Part shown: positions 37,499 to 46,496 of the stretch, one piece after another
Position numbering within the stretch: the first letter of the stretch is position 1
How the letters are laid out: every line of letters starts with the position of its first letter
NCBI RefSeq assembly: GCF_003226555.1
Contig: NZ_QKQS01000038.1
Location: forward strand, 62,001 to 126,000
Source of the DNA: Rhodopseudomonas palustris
GTDB taxonomy: Bacteria; Pseudomonadota; Alphaproteobacteria; Rhizobiales; Xanthobacteraceae
DNA length: 64,000 nt
Direction: 5' to 3'
The notes under the pieces: model-generated
Database searches by the model: none
The model's input: only the letters and a program-made list of their open reading frames with translations
What the model was told of the DNA's origin: nothing
Made by a program: the position numbers and the translations under genes

Positions 37499-38113
37499 AT
37501 GCGACTGCTCCCTGCCCTCGCCCTGCCGCTCCTCCTCGCCGCACTGCCGGCGCTCGATACGCCGGCCCGGGCCGACGGCGCGACCAGCGTCTACAGCTCG
37601 ACCGCGCCGAAATCCTGCCGCGTCGTGCGGGCGGCCGGGAAGGACGAAGACGCCGGCGAGTGGCTCTGCCCGGGCCAGGATGGACTGGTGGTGGTGGTGG
37701 CGGAGATCGACCTGCGCCAGACCGTCACCGTCGGCCGCAACCGCAAGGACGCCAACGATCAGCCGGCGGCCAGCGCCTCGTTCGGCCCGTTCAACTCCAC
37801 CACCGACACGGTGGAGTGGCGGCTCGACGGCGCCGGCAAGCCGTTCGCGATCATCCAGCGCTGGCACCTCGCCGACAACGACGATGTCGGCAAGGCCGGC
37901 CGGCCCAACACCAAGCAGATGCTGGTGGTGACGCGGCTGCCGCCGGGCCCGGTGTGCCATGTCGCCTATGTCGACGTCGCCGCCAACCGCAACGCCAATG
38001 AGCTGGCGCGGCAGGCCGCTGACGAGCTGGCGCGCGGCTTTGCCTGCGGCACGGACAGGCCCAAACCGTTCGGCGCCCCGGGCCGGGCCACCGCCCTGGC
38101 CGCGCCAAACTGA
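37499..38113 (+). CDS. Exported protein of unknown family
   Basis: A 204-residue protein with a signal peptide (MRLLPALALPLLLAALPALD, cleaved near ARA-D). The mature part contains CRVVRAAGKDEDAGEWLCPG with two cysteines likely disulfide-linked, and VDVAANRNANELARQAADEL near the end. ATG 37499 has AAGG upstream; ATG 37484 and GTG 37481 are alternatives. Not recognised. It is divergent from the SET gene. Confidence 0.7.
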   Translation: MRLLPALALPLLLAALPALDTPARADGATSVYSSTAPKSCRVVRAAGKDEDAGEWLCPGQDGLVVVVAEIDLRQTVTVGRNRKDANDQPAASASFGPFNSTTDTVEWRLDGAGKPFAIIQRWHLADNDDVGKAGRPNTKQMLVVTRLPPGPVCHVAYVDVAANRNANELARQAADELARGFACGTDRPKPFGAPGRATALAAPN

Positions 38114-38253
38114 ACTCGTTCTAAAGTAGGTGTCCGGCCCTTGCCGCCGGGCCGCCGCGGTTTACTTCCCCAGACGGGGCCCGCACTATCGCGCGGGGCC
38201 GACGTCGCGCCGCCGTGGCTGGCCGCCAGCGGCGCGAGCTGGAGAAACGTGCA

Positions 38254-38844
38254 ATGAAGGCGGTGTTCGCCAAGCTCGGCAGCGACTTCTTTTCCACCAT
38301 CATCTTCGTGGTGCTGTATTTCTCCACCGGCAACGTCGCCCTGGCGACGATCGTCGCCGTGCTCGGTGCGGTCGGACAGTTCATCTACGCCAAGATCAAG
38401 GGCCAGCGGCTCGACGTGATGGCCTATGCCAGCGTCGCGCTGGTGGTGGTGCTCGGCGGCGCGACGCTGCTGACCAATGACCCCCGCTTCGTCCTGATCA
38501 AGCCGAGCGTCGGCCACATCGCAGTCGGGCTGTTGATGCTGCGCCGCGACTGGATGCTGCGCTACGTGCCGCCGATCGTCGGCGCAACCATCCCGGACTA
38601 TGTGCGGATCGCCGGCTATGGCTGGGCGGCGCTGATGCTGCTGCTCGGCGCCGGGGTGGTCGCGGCGGCGATGACCGGCGACATCAAGATCTGGACGTTC
38701 TACGTCATGGTGATCGCGCCGGCATTCAAGGTGGCGGCCGTCGCCGCGCAGTATCTGGTGTTCCGGCTGGCGATCCGTCACCGGCGACGAGCCGCGGCGG
38801 TCGCCGACCCGGCTGTGGCCACGCCTGTCGGCGCGGAATCTTAG
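38254..38844 (+). CDS. IspZ/YciB-family septation-related membrane protein
   Basis: A 196-residue inner-membrane protein with five to six helices: FFSTIIFVVLYFSTGNVALA, TIVAVLGAVGQFIYAKIKGQ, LVVVLGGATLLTNDPRFVLI and further hydrophobic spans. IspZ (YciB) proteins contribute to normal septation and envelope integrity. Homology is visible in order and spacing of helices with the KxSVxH-like KPSVGHIAVG segment. GGAG precedes ATG 38254. It is monocistronic, convergent with the Ig-like protein gene. Confidence 0.78.
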   Translation: MKAVFAKLGSDFFSTIIFVVLYFSTGNVALATIVAVLGAVGQFIYAKIKGQRLDVMAYASVALVVVLGGATLLTNDPRFVLIKPSVGHIAVGLLMLRRDWMLRYVPPIVGATIPDYVRIAGYGWAALMLLLGAGVVAAAMTGDIKIWTFYVMVIAPAFKVAAVAAQYLVFRLAIRHRRRAAAVADPAVATPVGAES

Positions 38845-38851
38845 TGGCAAC

Positions 38852-39562
38852 TTACATCCGCGGTGTCGCTGCCAGCGCCAGGGCACCATCTTCGGTGGGG
38901 CCGATCTGGGCCGCGGCCGGGGCATAGTGGCAGTCGCCTTCGTAAATCACCACGACACCTCCGATCCCGTTGTCGAGCGCTGAGGTGGTGAAAGTAGCCT
39001 GCCCGGTGCGATCGAGCGGCACATGCGCGGCAATCACCCGGTCGCCGTCGCGGAAGCTCACCATGCCGGTGGGCGGGCCGTGCGAGCCCGTGACTGCCGC
39101 CGTCAACGTGACCACCGCGCCAGGCGCCGGTGCCGGATTGGACGAGGACAGGATCAGCCGCGGCTTGACGAGGACGTCGAGCGCGACCTCGGCCGACTGG
39201 CTCGGCAGCACGACGAGCGGCAGCCGGCTGGCGCTGCCGGCGTAATCGGCGCGCAGCAGATGCCGGCCCGGCGCCAGACCATCCACCGTCAGGCTCGGTC
39301 TTGCGGCATCGGTCCAGCCCAACACCGTGCTGGTCGAAAGGTCGTAGAACACGATCCGCCCGTCGGCGACGCCGGCGCCGTAGTCAGTGCGGACGGCCGC
39401 GTTCAACACAAACCGTCCGGGAACTGCAGGCTGCGCCACAACGTCGAGGCCGGTCGTGGTCACTTCGGACACCACTTCGACCTGGGCTGCGGCCGGGGTG
39501 CTGATCACTCCAGACAGTAGCGCCGCACAGCCGAACGCGGCGATCGCAAATGACAAACGCAT
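38852..39562 (-). CDS. Exported protein with bacterial Ig-like domains
   Basis: A 236-residue protein with a signal peptide (MRLSFAIAAFGCAALLSGVI, cleaved near AAA-Q). Two Ig-like beta-sandwich repeats follow: about residues 38-130 (GRIVFYDLSTSTVLGWTDA, LAPGRHLLRADYAGSASRLP) and 132-225 (PPTGMVSFRDGDRVIAAHVP, TTSALDNGIGGVVVIYEGD). The Big_3-type pattern (GxVxFxDG, ...YxGDxxYAPA) is clear. It is probably a periplasmic or surface protein; partners are unknown. Confidence 0.8.
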   Translation of the reverse strand: MRLSFAIAAFGCAALLSGVISTPAAAQVEVVSEVTTTGLDVVAQPAVPGRFVLNAAVRTDYGAGVADGRIVFYDLSTSTVLGWTDAARPSLTVDGLAPGRHLLRADYAGSASRLPLVVLPSQSAEVALDVLVKPRLILSSSNPAPAPGAVVTLTAAVTGSHGPPTGMVSFRDGDRVIAAHVPLDRTGQATFTTSALDNGIGGVVVIYEGDCHYAPAAAQIGPTEDGALALAATPRM

Positions 39563-39818
39563 GTCGGGCCTCCACCGTTACCGTGGAACCTCGAGGCGTC
39601 CTCCATCGTTGCATCAGAATAGCACGACGTGTGCAGTGCACCACAGGTATCTGCATGGACGATAGGCGGAGCAGGACACCGCCCGATCTGCGCGTTCGGA
39701 GCATCGCGGCCCCTGGCCGCAGCCGTACCGCAGCTTCGGGCTTGTTTGTCGCTCCCGCAGCATACTAAGAGGGGCCGCCCGGTGAACTCACGAGGGCCGG
39801 GACCAAGGGGAGAAACAC

Positions 39819-40115
39819 ATGGCAGTCGACGGAAACTGGAAACTCACCATGAGCACGCCGATGGGCGAGCGGCAGGCCGATCTGACGTTGAAGGCCGACG
39901 GCGGCACGCTCACCGGCACGCAATCCGCCGACGGCGATGCCGGCGAGATCTTCGACGGCACCGTGAGCGGCGACGACGTCGCCTGGAAACTGTCGATCAC
40001 CAACCCGATGCCGCTGACCCTGAGCTACACCGGCACGGTGAGCGGCGACAGCATGTCGGGCGAAATGGGCATCGGCCCGATGGGCTCGTTCCCGTTCACC
40101 GGAACGAAGGCGTAA
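39819..40115 (+). CDS. Conserved 98-residue beta-rich protein
   Basis: MAVDGNWKLTMSTPMGERQA, then DLTLKADGGTLTGTQSADGD, is followed by several short beta strands ending GEMGIGPMGSFPFTGTKA. There is no signal peptide. The ribosome site AAGGGGAGA is good. I do not know the family's function; the Gly/Thr strand pattern suggests a small lipocalin- or calycin-like barrel. Its 3' end is duplicated about 260 bp downstream as part of a tandem duplication. Confidence 0.75.
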   Translation: MAVDGNWKLTMSTPMGERQADLTLKADGGTLTGTQSADGDAGEIFDGTVSGDDVAWKLSITNPMPLTLSYTGTVSGDSMSGEMGIGPMGSFPFTGTKA

Positions 40116-40282
40116 AGCGCCCCGCCTGCGCGGCAGCGTGCCCGCCCCAAGCAGTCATTCCGGGGCGCTCGCGTCAGCGAGCGAGCCCGGAATCCCGAGA
40201 TGTGCTGCGTTGAACCGCTTGGGTGCCATGAACGGCGAGATTCCGGGTTCGCTCACGTCGTGAGCGCCCCGGAATGACGGTG
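40047..40282. repeat. Tandem duplication, unit 1
   Basis: This 236-bp segment carries the last 22 codons of the upstream gene plus a CATTCCGG palindromic repeat. It recurs at 40309-40544 with roughly 90% identity. Confidence 0.85.
40154..40278. repeat. CATTCCGG palindromic repeat, copy 2
   Basis: Ends GTCATTCCGGGGCGCTCGCG and GAGCGCCCCGGAATGAC are inverted, with an inner GAGCGAGCCCGGAATC / GATTCCGGGTTCGCTC pair. Confidence 0.88.
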
Positions 40283-40308
40283 GTTTGCTGACGTACAATA
40301 TCCTGAGC

Positions 40309-40544
40309 GACAGCATCTCTGGCGAGATGGGCATCGGCCCGATGGGCTCGTTCCCGTTCACCGGGACGAAGGCATAAAGCGCCCCGCCTACGCGGCAGCC
40401 CCCCTGCCCCAAGCGGTCATTCCGGGGCGCTCGCGTCAGCGAGCGAGCCCGGAATCCCGAGATGCTCTGCATTGAACCGGTTGGGTGCCGTGAACGGCGA
40501 GATTCCGGGTTCGCTCACGTCGTGAGCGCCCCGGAATGACGGTG
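40309..40544. repeat. Tandem duplication, unit 2 (with gene fragment)
   Basis: It begins with a copy of the 3' coding end (GEMGIGPMGSFPFTGTKA and stop) of the gene at 39819, without a start codon, then a second CATTCCGG element. Confidence 0.85.
40416..40540. repeat. CATTCCGG palindromic repeat, copy 3
   Basis: Nearly identical to copy 2, as expected from the tandem duplication. It lies just past the fumA stop and may serve as its terminator. Confidence 0.88.
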
Positions 40545-40569
40545 CGAGTGGTGAGCGCCGATCGGCAGC

Positions 40570-42225
40570 TCACCCCAGATTCAGTTCCTTGAAGAAGTCG
40601 TTGCCCTTGTCGTCGACGATGATGAAGGCCGGAAAGTCGACGACGTCGATTTTCCAGATCGCCTCCATGCCCAGCTCGGGATATTCCAGCACCTCGACCT
40701 TCTTGATGCAGTGCTCGGCGAGGTTGGCCGCCGCGCCGCCGATCGAGCCGAGATAGAAGCCGCCGTATTTCTTGCACGCCTCGCGCACCGCCGGTGCGCG
40801 GTTGCCCTTGGCGACCATGACCATCGAGCCGCCGGCCGCCTGAAACTGATCGACGAACGAATCCATCCGCCCCGCGGTGGTCGGACCAAACGCGCCGGAG
40901 GCGTAGCCGTCCGGCGTCTTGGCCGGGCCGGCGTAGTACACCGGGTGGTTCTTGAAGTAGTCCGGCAGCGGCTCGCCCTTCTCCAGCCGGTCGCGCAGCT
41001 TGGCATGGGCGGCGTCGCGCGCCACGATCATGGTGCCGGTCAGCGACAGCCGGGTCTTGGTCGGATATTTGGTCAGCGTGGCGAGAATGTCCTTCATCGG
41101 CTGGTTGAGGTCGATCTTGACGACCTCGTCGCCGAGCGCCTGCTCGACCTCGGGCAGATACTGCGCCGGGTTGTGCTCGAGCTCCTCCAGATACACGCCG
41201 TCCTTGGTGATCTTGCCGAGCATCTGCCGGTCGGCCGAACACGACACCCCGAGCCCGATCGGCAGACTGGCGCCGTGGCGCGGCAGCCGGATGACGCGGA
41301 CGTCATGGCAGAAATACTTGCCGCCGAACTGCGCGCCCACGCCGAGGCTCTGCGTCATCTTGTGGATGTCCTGCTCCATCTCGACGTCGCGGAAGGCGTT
41401 GCCGAGTTCGGAGCCCTGGGTCGGCAGCGCATCGAGATAGCGCGCGCTCGCCAGCTTCACCGTCTTCATGGTGGTCTCGACCGAGGTGCCGCCGATCACG
41501 ATCGCCAGGTGATAGGGCGGGCACGCCGCGGTGCCGAGCGTCATGATCTTCTCTTTCAGGAACGCCAGCAGCCGGTCGCGCGTCAGCAGCGACGGCGTCG
41601 CCTGGAACAGGAAGCTCTTGTTGGCCGAGCCGCCGCCCTTGGCCATGAACATGAACTTGTAGGCGTCGTCGCCCTCGGCGTAGATCTCGCACTGCGCCGG
41701 CATGTTGTTGGCGGTGTTCTTCTCTTCGAACATCGACAGCGGCGCGACCTGCGAGTAGCGCAGATTGCGACGCAAGTAAGCGTCGCGCGCGCCCTCCGAC
41801 AGCGCCGCCTCGTCGTCGCCGTCGGTGATGACGTTCGCGCCTTTCTTGCCCATGATGATCGCGGTGCCGGTGTCCTGGCACATCGGCAGCACACCGCCGG
41901 CGGCGATGTTGGCGTTCTTCAGAAAATCCAGCGCGACGAACTTGTCGTTCGGACTCGCCTCCGGATCGTCGAGGATCTTGCGGAGCTGGGCGAGATGCCC
42001 CGGCCGCAGATAATGGTTGATCTCGCCGAACGCCGCCTCCGACAACGCCCGCAGCGCCTCGCGCTCCACCACCAGCATGTCGCGCCCGAGCACCTTCTCG
42101 ACCCGCACGCCATCCGATGTGATCTTGCGATAGACGGTGTCGTCCTTGCCCAGCGGGAACAGCGGGGTGTGCCTGTAGGGCGGAACCGGGGTGGCGGCGG
42201 ACGGAATCGGCGTGGGAGCGTTCAT
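40570..42225 (-). CDS. fumA: Class I fumarate hydratase
   Basis: A 551-residue iron-sulfur enzyme that interconverts fumarate and malate. Residues around [33 protein letters not shown] and [14 protein letters not shown] hold the three cysteines expected to ligate the 4Fe-4S cluster. The beta-region motif [19 protein letters not shown] and the [18 protein letters not shown] segment are typical of single-chain class I enzymes. ATG 42225 is preferred over a TTG at 42231. It is sensitive to oxygen in other bacteria, so often used anaerobically or when iron is plentiful. Confidence 0.95.
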   Translation of the reverse strand: MNAPTPIPSAATPVPPYRHTPLFPLGKDDTVYRKITSDGVRVEKVLGRDMLVVEREALRALSEAAFGEINHYLRPGHLAQLRKILDDPEASPNDKFVALDFLKNANIAAGGVLPMCQDTGTAIIMGKKGANVITDGDDEAALSEGARDAYLRRNLRYSQVAPLSMFEEKNTANNMPAQCEIYAEGDDAYKFMFMAKGGGSANKSFLFQATPSLLTRDRLLAFLKEKIMTLGTAACPPYHLAIVIGGTSVETTMKTVKLASARYLDALPTQGSELGNAFRDVEMEQDIHKMTQSLGVGAQFGGKYFCHDVRVIRLPRHGASLPIGLGVSCSADRQMLGKITKDGVYLEELEHNPAQYLPEVEQALGDEVVKIDLNQPMKDILATLTKYPTKTRLSLTGTMIVARDAAHAKLRDRLEKGEPLPDYFKNHPVYYAGPAKTPDGYASGAFGPTTAGRMDSFVDQFQAAGGSMVMVAKGNRAPAVREACKKYGGFYLGSIGGAAANLAEHCIKKVEVLEYPELGMEAIWKIDVVDFPAFIIVDDKGNDFFKELNLG

Positions 42226-42334
42226 GGACAAGGCCTCGAATGGGGAAATTCGCGGCCCTGTCTAGGCGGTTTCGGCGGAGTTTTGAAGGGTTCAAAACGG
42301 GGATGGGGGCAGGTCAGCCGCGATGCCGGCTCAA

Positions 42335-42577
42335 CTACCGTCGTCCCTCCTGCTTTTCCGCATAAGCGTCGACCAGCGCACGGATCATCCGCTGATACGG
42401 CACGTTCTGCTTTGCCGCGGCGCGCTTGAAGAACTCGACCGAGCGCTGCGACAGGCTGAGGGTCACCTTGACGTTGGCTTCGCGCAACACGAGCTGATCC
42501 GGCGGCGGCAGGAAATCGTCGACGACGCGAACACGGCCGATCTCTCCCTTGCTATATTTGACCGTTGATTTCTTCAT
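42335..42577 (-). CDS. BrnA-like antitoxin (CopG-type)
   Basis: An 80-residue protein, MKKSTVKYSKGEIGRVRVVD. The C-terminal half is a ribbon-helix-helix-type segment: REANVKVTLSLSQRSVEFFK, then AAAKQNVPYQRMIRALVDAY. It overlaps the BrnT-type toxin gene by 26 bp. As in BrnTA systems the toxin is encoded first and the antitoxin represses the operon. ATG 42577 matches the expected N-terminus; the frame to 42715 is extension. Confidence 0.86.
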   Translation of the reverse strand: MKKSTVKYSKGEIGRVRVVDDFLPPPDQLVLREANVKVTLSLSQRSVEFFKRAAAKQNVPYQRMIRALVDAYAEKQEGRR

Positions 42578-42833
42578 AGGTCGCCTTTCCCTTTCGCCAA
42601 TAACCGGCGCCGAAGATCCGGATCTGACTGCCGCGCCACGTAAAACGCACCGTGAGAATTCCGGGTCCCACTCTCCCGAAACAGAAATAGCGCTGCTCGG
42701 TCTGGCTATGACCAAGGTCTTCGGCGATCACGCGCGATGGATCCAGGAATGCGAGCTGAGCCTCTGCGAAGCCGACGCCGTGCTTGGCGCGATTGAGCCT
42801 GTCCTTGGTGACGTCCCACTCGAAGCTCGTCAT
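42552..42833 (-). CDS. BrnT-like RNase toxin
   Basis: A 93-residue protein: MTSFEWDVTKDRLNRAKHGV followed by FAEAQLAFLDPSRVIAEDLG and, near the end, IRIFGAGYWRKGKATYEEIN. The FEWDxxKxxxNxxKHGV signature defines BrnT (DUF497), a RelE-fold ribonuclease toxin. Its end overlaps the antitoxin start, giving coupled translation. A palindrome 19 bp upstream is the likely operator. Confidence 0.92.
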   Translation of the reverse strand: MTSFEWDVTKDRLNRAKHGVGFAEAQLAFLDPSRVIAEDLGHSQTEQRYFCFGRVGPGILTVRFTWRGSQIRIFGAGYWRKGKATYEEINGQI

Positions 42834-42851
42834 CGGCCGACCGCCACGCTG

Positions 42852-42871
42852 GTATGGCTATGTTACCATAC
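42852..42871. promoter_or_regulatory. Probable operator of the brnTA-like operon
   Basis: GTATGG (42852-42857) and CCATAC (42866-42871) form an inverted repeat with an 8-bp spacer, 19 bp upstream of the toxin start. Confidence 0.5.
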
Positions 42872-42988
42872 TTTTGTACGGCCTCAAGAGCATCCACAAA
42901 GCGCAGCAGTCAACAGAAGGTGGGGCAGTTTGCATTTCCGCCACCCTCCGCTATGAGACTTCGCCCCGAACTGATCGCGGAGGGATTG

Positions 42989-43483
42989 ATGACCGCCGTT
43001 GCCGACCGTTGGTTCCGCTTGCCTGACCGCGCCGCGTGGCTCGTCGGAGTCGCCATCACCGCCGCCGCGTTCGCCGCCTCCCCCGCCCGGGCCGATCGTT
43101 GTGACGATCTCGCCAAGCAGCTCAAGGCCCAGATCGGCGGGATCGGCATCGGCAAGACCGCGGCCAATATGATCTACCTGTCGCATCCGGCCACGAAGGC
43201 GCTGCGGCTGGGGTGTCCGAGCCGCACGGTGAAGAACGAGATCTACGGTCAGGCCCCGGCGCGAAAGCCGTCGCCGGAGTTTCAGGAGCTGATCGCCAGC
43301 GCCGCCGCGATCGTGTTCACGATCCCGAAGCCGGACAGCTTGCGCGCCGTCAAGCGCTGCTTTGGGCGGGTCGGCATCCTGCGCGGCAACGACATCAAGA
43401 CCCGCTTCCGCCGGCTCGACATGCGCTGCGCCCGGACCAAGACCGACTCCTCGATCTCGATCAGCCGCGACAGCAGCGAGTAA
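42989..43483 (+). CDS. Exported protein of unknown family
   Basis: A 164-residue protein. The N-terminal hydrophobic segment (WLVGVAITAAAFAASPARAD, residues about 18-37) acts as a signal peptide. The mature part, RCDDLAKQLKAQIGGIGIGK, has cysteines at several positions (CDD, CPS, CFG, MRCAR) that may pair. It resembles small exported proteins common in Bradyrhizobiaceae with no known role. GGAGGGATTG-ATG is a strong ribosome site. Confidence 0.72.
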   Translation: MTAVADRWFRLPDRAAWLVGVAITAAAFAASPARADRCDDLAKQLKAQIGGIGIGKTAANMIYLSHPATKALRLGCPSRTVKNEIYGQAPARKPSPEFQELIASAAAIVFTIPKPDSLRAVKRCFGRVGILRGNDIKTRFRRLDMRCARTKTDSSISISRDSSE

Positions 43484-43677
43484 CCGCAACCGGCCCGGCT
43501 GGTCCTGCGGCGACAACGCGGCATTTGAAACAAATGCCGGCGCGGCGGTGCGCGCAAAGTTCACCGGACAGCGCGATCATCAGCCGTGATCCGATGCCTA
43601 CCCGGGCGCGGCAGATGGCAAGCCGCCATCGACGCACCATCTCATCGGGGGACGTTGGCCAACACGAGGAAAGACTG

Positions 43678-43848
43678 ATGGACAGCATTTCGAGCGTGTC
43701 GTCGACACCGGTGGCCAAGCCGGCGGCTCAGGCGAGCCCACCGCCGCCACCTCCGCCGCCGAAAGACGACAAGGACACCACCAGCATCCAGCCGCCGAAA
43801 GCGGCGCTGCCGCCCGGACAGGGCACCCGCGTCGACCAGCTCGCGTAG
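43678..43848 (+). CDS. 56-residue proline-rich protein
   Basis: MDSISSVSSTPVAKPAAQAS is followed by eight consecutive prolines, then KDDKDTTSIQPPKAALPPGQ. ATG 43678 follows GAGGAAAG. There is no signal peptide, and it is probably disordered. A strong terminator lies 33 bp downstream, supporting a real transcription unit. The function is unknown. Confidence 0.6.
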   Translation: MDSISSVSSTPVAKPAAQASPPPPPPPPKDDKDTTSIQPPKAALPPGQGTRVDQLA

Positions 43849-43880
43849 ACCGCGAAGGCGCGTTTCAGAAGCGACGACGG

Positions 43881-43903
43881 GCCCCGCCACGCGCGGGGCT
43901 TTG
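43881..43903 (+). terminator. Intrinsic terminator after the proline-rich ORF
   Basis: GCCCCGC and GCGGGGC pair around CACGC, followed by TTTGT. Confidence 0.75.
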
Positions 43904-44008
43904 TCGTTTCGGCGCTGGGCCGAACGGCAGGCCGTGTGGCGCACGGCCGGCGCGTCTACACTCCGCCGGCGCGAGCAGCACAGGTAGTCCGCAGCGACAC
44001 CTTCAACG

Positions 44009-44110
44009 GTCATTCCGGGGCGCTCGCGTCAGCGAGCGAACCCGGAACCTCGAAGTGATGGGCTCAGGTCAGATTCCGGGTTCGCGCCTCTCGGCGCGCC
44101 CCGGAATGAC
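44009..44110. repeat. CATTCCGG palindromic repeat, copy 4
   Basis: Inverted ends GTCATTCCGGGGCGCTCGCG and GGCGCGCCCCGGAATGAC. It lies between two convergent genes. Confidence 0.88.
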
Positions 44111-44142
44111 GTGGGGAGAGGTCGGGCGCCACCGACGAGCTG

Positions 44143-44853
44143 TTACTTGTCCAGTTCCTTGTAGTGCCGGAAGATGCCGTCCTGGTTGAACGGAATCCGG
44201 CGGTCGCTGGCGAGGTAGGCGGCGATGTTCGGGCGCTCGGCGATGCGATCGTGCAACGCGACCAGCTTGGGGATGTCGCGTTCGAATTTTTTCATGTGCT
44301 TCGGAAACGCGTAACGCAGGCCCTCGACAATTTGAAACAGCGACAGGTCGGCGTAGCTCAGCTTGCGCCCGATGAGATAAGCGCCGCCCCCACCGGCGAT
44401 CAGGCGTTCGAAGTAGCCGAGGAATTTCGGCGCGCGGTTCTCCCAGAACTGGGCGGTGCGCTTCTTCGCCGGTTTCCGCTGGTCGTCGTAGTACAGCATG
44501 GTGCCGATCGGGTGATGGGTGTCGTGCACCTCCTGCACCAGATCGGCGATGGTGAGCTGAAGCTGATGCACCCACAGCCGGCCCGCTTCGCCGGCGGGCG
44601 CAAGGCCGTGGCGGCCGCCGAGATACAGCAGGATGCCGGCGGTCTGGCCGATCGTCAGCTTGCCGGCTTTGAGAAACGGCGGCGCGAATGGCGGCGTGCC
44701 CTGCTTGGCCTGCATCAGCTTCATCATCGTCGCCATGCCAGCCTTGCTGCGGCGGGCAGCATCGACATAGTCGGCGCCGGCCTCTTCGAGCGCCAGCCGG
44801 ATGAATTCGCCGCGGCCCTGAATGGTCGGCCAGTAATACAGTTCGTAAGCCAT
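44143..44853 (-). CDS. Glutathione S-transferase
   Basis: A 236-residue cytosolic protein. The N-terminal thioredoxin-like domain begins MAYELYYWPTIQGRGEFIRL, with Tyr7 a candidate for glutathione activation. The C-terminal helical domain contains HHPIGTMLYYDDQRKPAKKR and YLIGRKLSYADLSLFQIVEG, typical of GST C-terminal regions. The insert with PFAPPFLKAGKLTIGQTAGI carries the cis-Pro region. The exact class is uncertain (mu/sigma-like). Confidence 0.88.
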   Translation of the reverse strand: MAYELYYWPTIQGRGEFIRLALEEAGADYVDAARRSKAGMATMMKLMQAKQGTPPFAPPFLKAGKLTIGQTAGILLYLGGRHGLAPAGEAGRLWVHQLQLTIADLVQEVHDTHHPIGTMLYYDDQRKPAKKRTAQFWENRAPKFLGYFERLIAGGGGAYLIGRKLSYADLSLFQIVEGLRYAFPKHMKKFERDIPKLVALHDRIAERPNIAAYLASDRRIPFNQDGIFRHYKELDK

Positions 44854-44917
44854 CGGTTCGGCCCCCCGTGGTGATCGACGCGCCGCCCTTCCGCAAGGCG
44901 CCGCACGCCCAAGCCTA

Positions 44918-44950
44918 ACAAAAAAGCGCCGCGGAAGGTCCGCGGCGCTT
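44918..44950 (-). terminator. Intrinsic terminator of the Tim44-like gene
   Basis: On the minus strand GCGCCGCGGA and TCCGCGGCGC pair around a short CCT loop, followed by six T residues, about 30 bp past the stop. Confidence 0.92.
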
Positions 44951-44979
44951 CGATGAAGGGATCGCTCGGGAGAACGGTG

Positions 44980-46002
44980 TCAGTTGGTCTGCTGGATCGC
45001 CGCCAGTTCCCAGCTCGCGCCGGGACGCCGGGTGAAGGTCCAGATCTCGGTCGCCTCGATAGGCGTCTCACTGCCGGCGACCAGCCGATCGGTGCCGCGC
45101 TCCAGGGTCTTGTCGACCAGCGAGAACCGCATCGCCACGGTTGCGAAGTCGGTTTCGCCCTCGCGCCAGGCTTCGGCGAGATCGCCTTGCAGCAGCTTCA
45201 CATCCGACACCTTGTTGATGTCGTTGGCGGCCTTGTTCTCCTCCAGATCCTTGGCGAAATACGACGCCATTTCCGGAGTGGCGAGCTGACGCAGCCGGTC
45301 GATGTCCTCGTTCGACCAAGCGGCCTGGACGTCGCCGAGCAGACGCTCGAACGCCTCGTAATCCTCCGGCTTGATCTCCAGCGGCCGGTCGTTGCCGGCG
45401 CCGCCACCGAAGCCGAACCCGCCGCGTGAGGCCGGCTGTGCGCCCTGGTTGGCCGATTGGTCCATCGCATAGGCGCCATCGGGCCGCGGTCCCTGGCCGG
45501 CCACCGGACCGGGCGCATAGGCCGCCTGCGGATTGTTGCGGCGCTGCCACCAGCCCCAGGCCAGACGCGCCAGGATCACGACCAGCGCGACCTGCAGCAC
45601 CAGCCCGATGATCGAGGCGAAGCTGCCGAGACCAGAGAGGAAGCCGCCGCCGAACAGCATGCCGAGCAGACCGGCGCCGAGGAAGCCCGCGGCGAGGCCG
45701 CCGAGCATGCCCATGCCCGGACGATTGAAGAAGCCGCCTTTGCTGGCGGCACCGGCGGCCGGGCCGCTCATGCCGGGGCTGCCCGGCTGGCTGTAGGTGC
45801 GGTTGAACGGCTGGGCGGCGCCCGGCGCCGTGCTGGTGCTCGGCGGCGCTGAGAAGCTGCGCGAGCCGCGCGAGCCCATGCTGCTGCTCCGACCGGCACG
45901 GGCGTCGGCGGCCGACGACAGCACCATCGCCATCGGCAGCGCCAAAGCCATGGTCACGGCAAGAGCAGCGACGATGCCACGCGTGCGATGCAAGAAATTC
46001 AT
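44980..46002 (-). CDS. Tim44-like domain protein, membrane anchored
   Basis: A 340-residue protein. The signal or anchor segment is near residues 10-30. A Ser/Gly-rich linker follows, then a Gly-rich hydrophobic segment (about 98-160: GMLGGLAAGFLGAGLLGMLF) with one or two transmembrane helices. The C-terminal 125 residues form a Tim44/MRPL45 domain: EDYEAFERLLGDVQAAWSNE and LAEAWREGETDFATVAMRFS. Bacterial TimA-like proteins have unclear roles in membrane protein assembly. Convergent with GST; a strong terminator follows. Confidence 0.9.
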   Translation of the reverse strand: MNFLHRTRGIVAALAVTMALALPMAMVLSSAADARAGRSSSMGSRGSRSFSAPPSTSTAPGAAQPFNRTYSQPGSPGMSGPAAGAASKGGFFNRPGMGMLGGLAAGFLGAGLLGMLFGGGFLSGLGSFASIIGLVLQVALVVILARLAWGWWQRRNNPQAAYAPGPVAGQGPRPDGAYAMDQSANQGAQPASRGGFGFGGGAGNDRPLEIKPEDYEAFERLLGDVQAAWSNEDIDRLRQLATPEMASYFAKDLEENKAANDINKVSDVKLLQGDLAEAWREGETDFATVAMRFSLVDKTLERGTDRLVAGSETPIEATEIWTFTRRPGASWELAAIQQTN

Positions 46003-46124
46003 GTCACTCCCTCAATCCCCGGCAGGGGGAAGCGCTGCTAAAATGGGCAGCGCCCATCAAAAAGGAAGCGGGCGCGTCGTCGCACGCCTGCGGCCCTCGG
46101 TCGCGGGAGGCGTGAATTGGCAAC

Positions 46125-46496
46125 CTAATTGTAGAAGGAAGAAGTGTCGACGCTGACGGATTCGACGACGACTTTCCCGGTCTGCCTGTCAAAGGTCCCC
46201 GCCACTTGCACCGGAAAGGCATCGGAGACGGCCGTCGAATCGCGACGATCGCCGTAATTCAACGTCACATACACGTCGCCCACAGCCTCGAACGAATTGT
46301 CCGGTCCCTCAAAAATACCGTCAGGATTCGCGTCGATGGACTCGAATTCGGTGTGGGTCGATAATTGATCGAGTTGATCCCATTCCGGCGAAGAGGCGAG
46401 ATCGTACTCGCTGACAGCATCAATGATCGCTCGAAGCAGCCTCCGATCTTCGACCGGCTTCAGCTTCGGAACCTTGTGAGCGCCGGAGACCGTCAT
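46125..46496 (-). CDS. Unknown partner of the FRG-domain protein
   Basis: A 123-residue acidic protein: MTVSGAHKVPKLKPVEDRRL, helical to about residue 40, then beta-rich (VGDVYVTLNYGDRRDSTAVS, FPVQVAGTFDRQTGKVVVES). Its ATG overlaps the FRG stop codon (ATGA), so the two are translationally coupled. There is no signal peptide. I do not recognise the family. Its size, acidity and coupling suggest an inhibitor or accessory subunit for the FRG protein; this is inference. Confidence 0.72.
   Translation of the reverse strand: MTVSGAHKVPKLKPVEDRRLLRAIIDAVSEYDLASSPEWDQLDQLSTHTEFESIDANPDGIFEGPDNSFEAVGDVYVTLNYGDRRDSTAVSDAFPVQVAGTFDRQTGKVVVESVSVDTSSFYN

Larger units (their letters stand above)
40116..40569. 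other. Intergenic stretch made of duplicated repeats
   Basis: About 450 bp between the small beta-rich gene and fumA. It is almost wholly two copies of one unit: the gene's 3' end and a CATTCCGG element. No gene is present. Confidence 0.7.
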
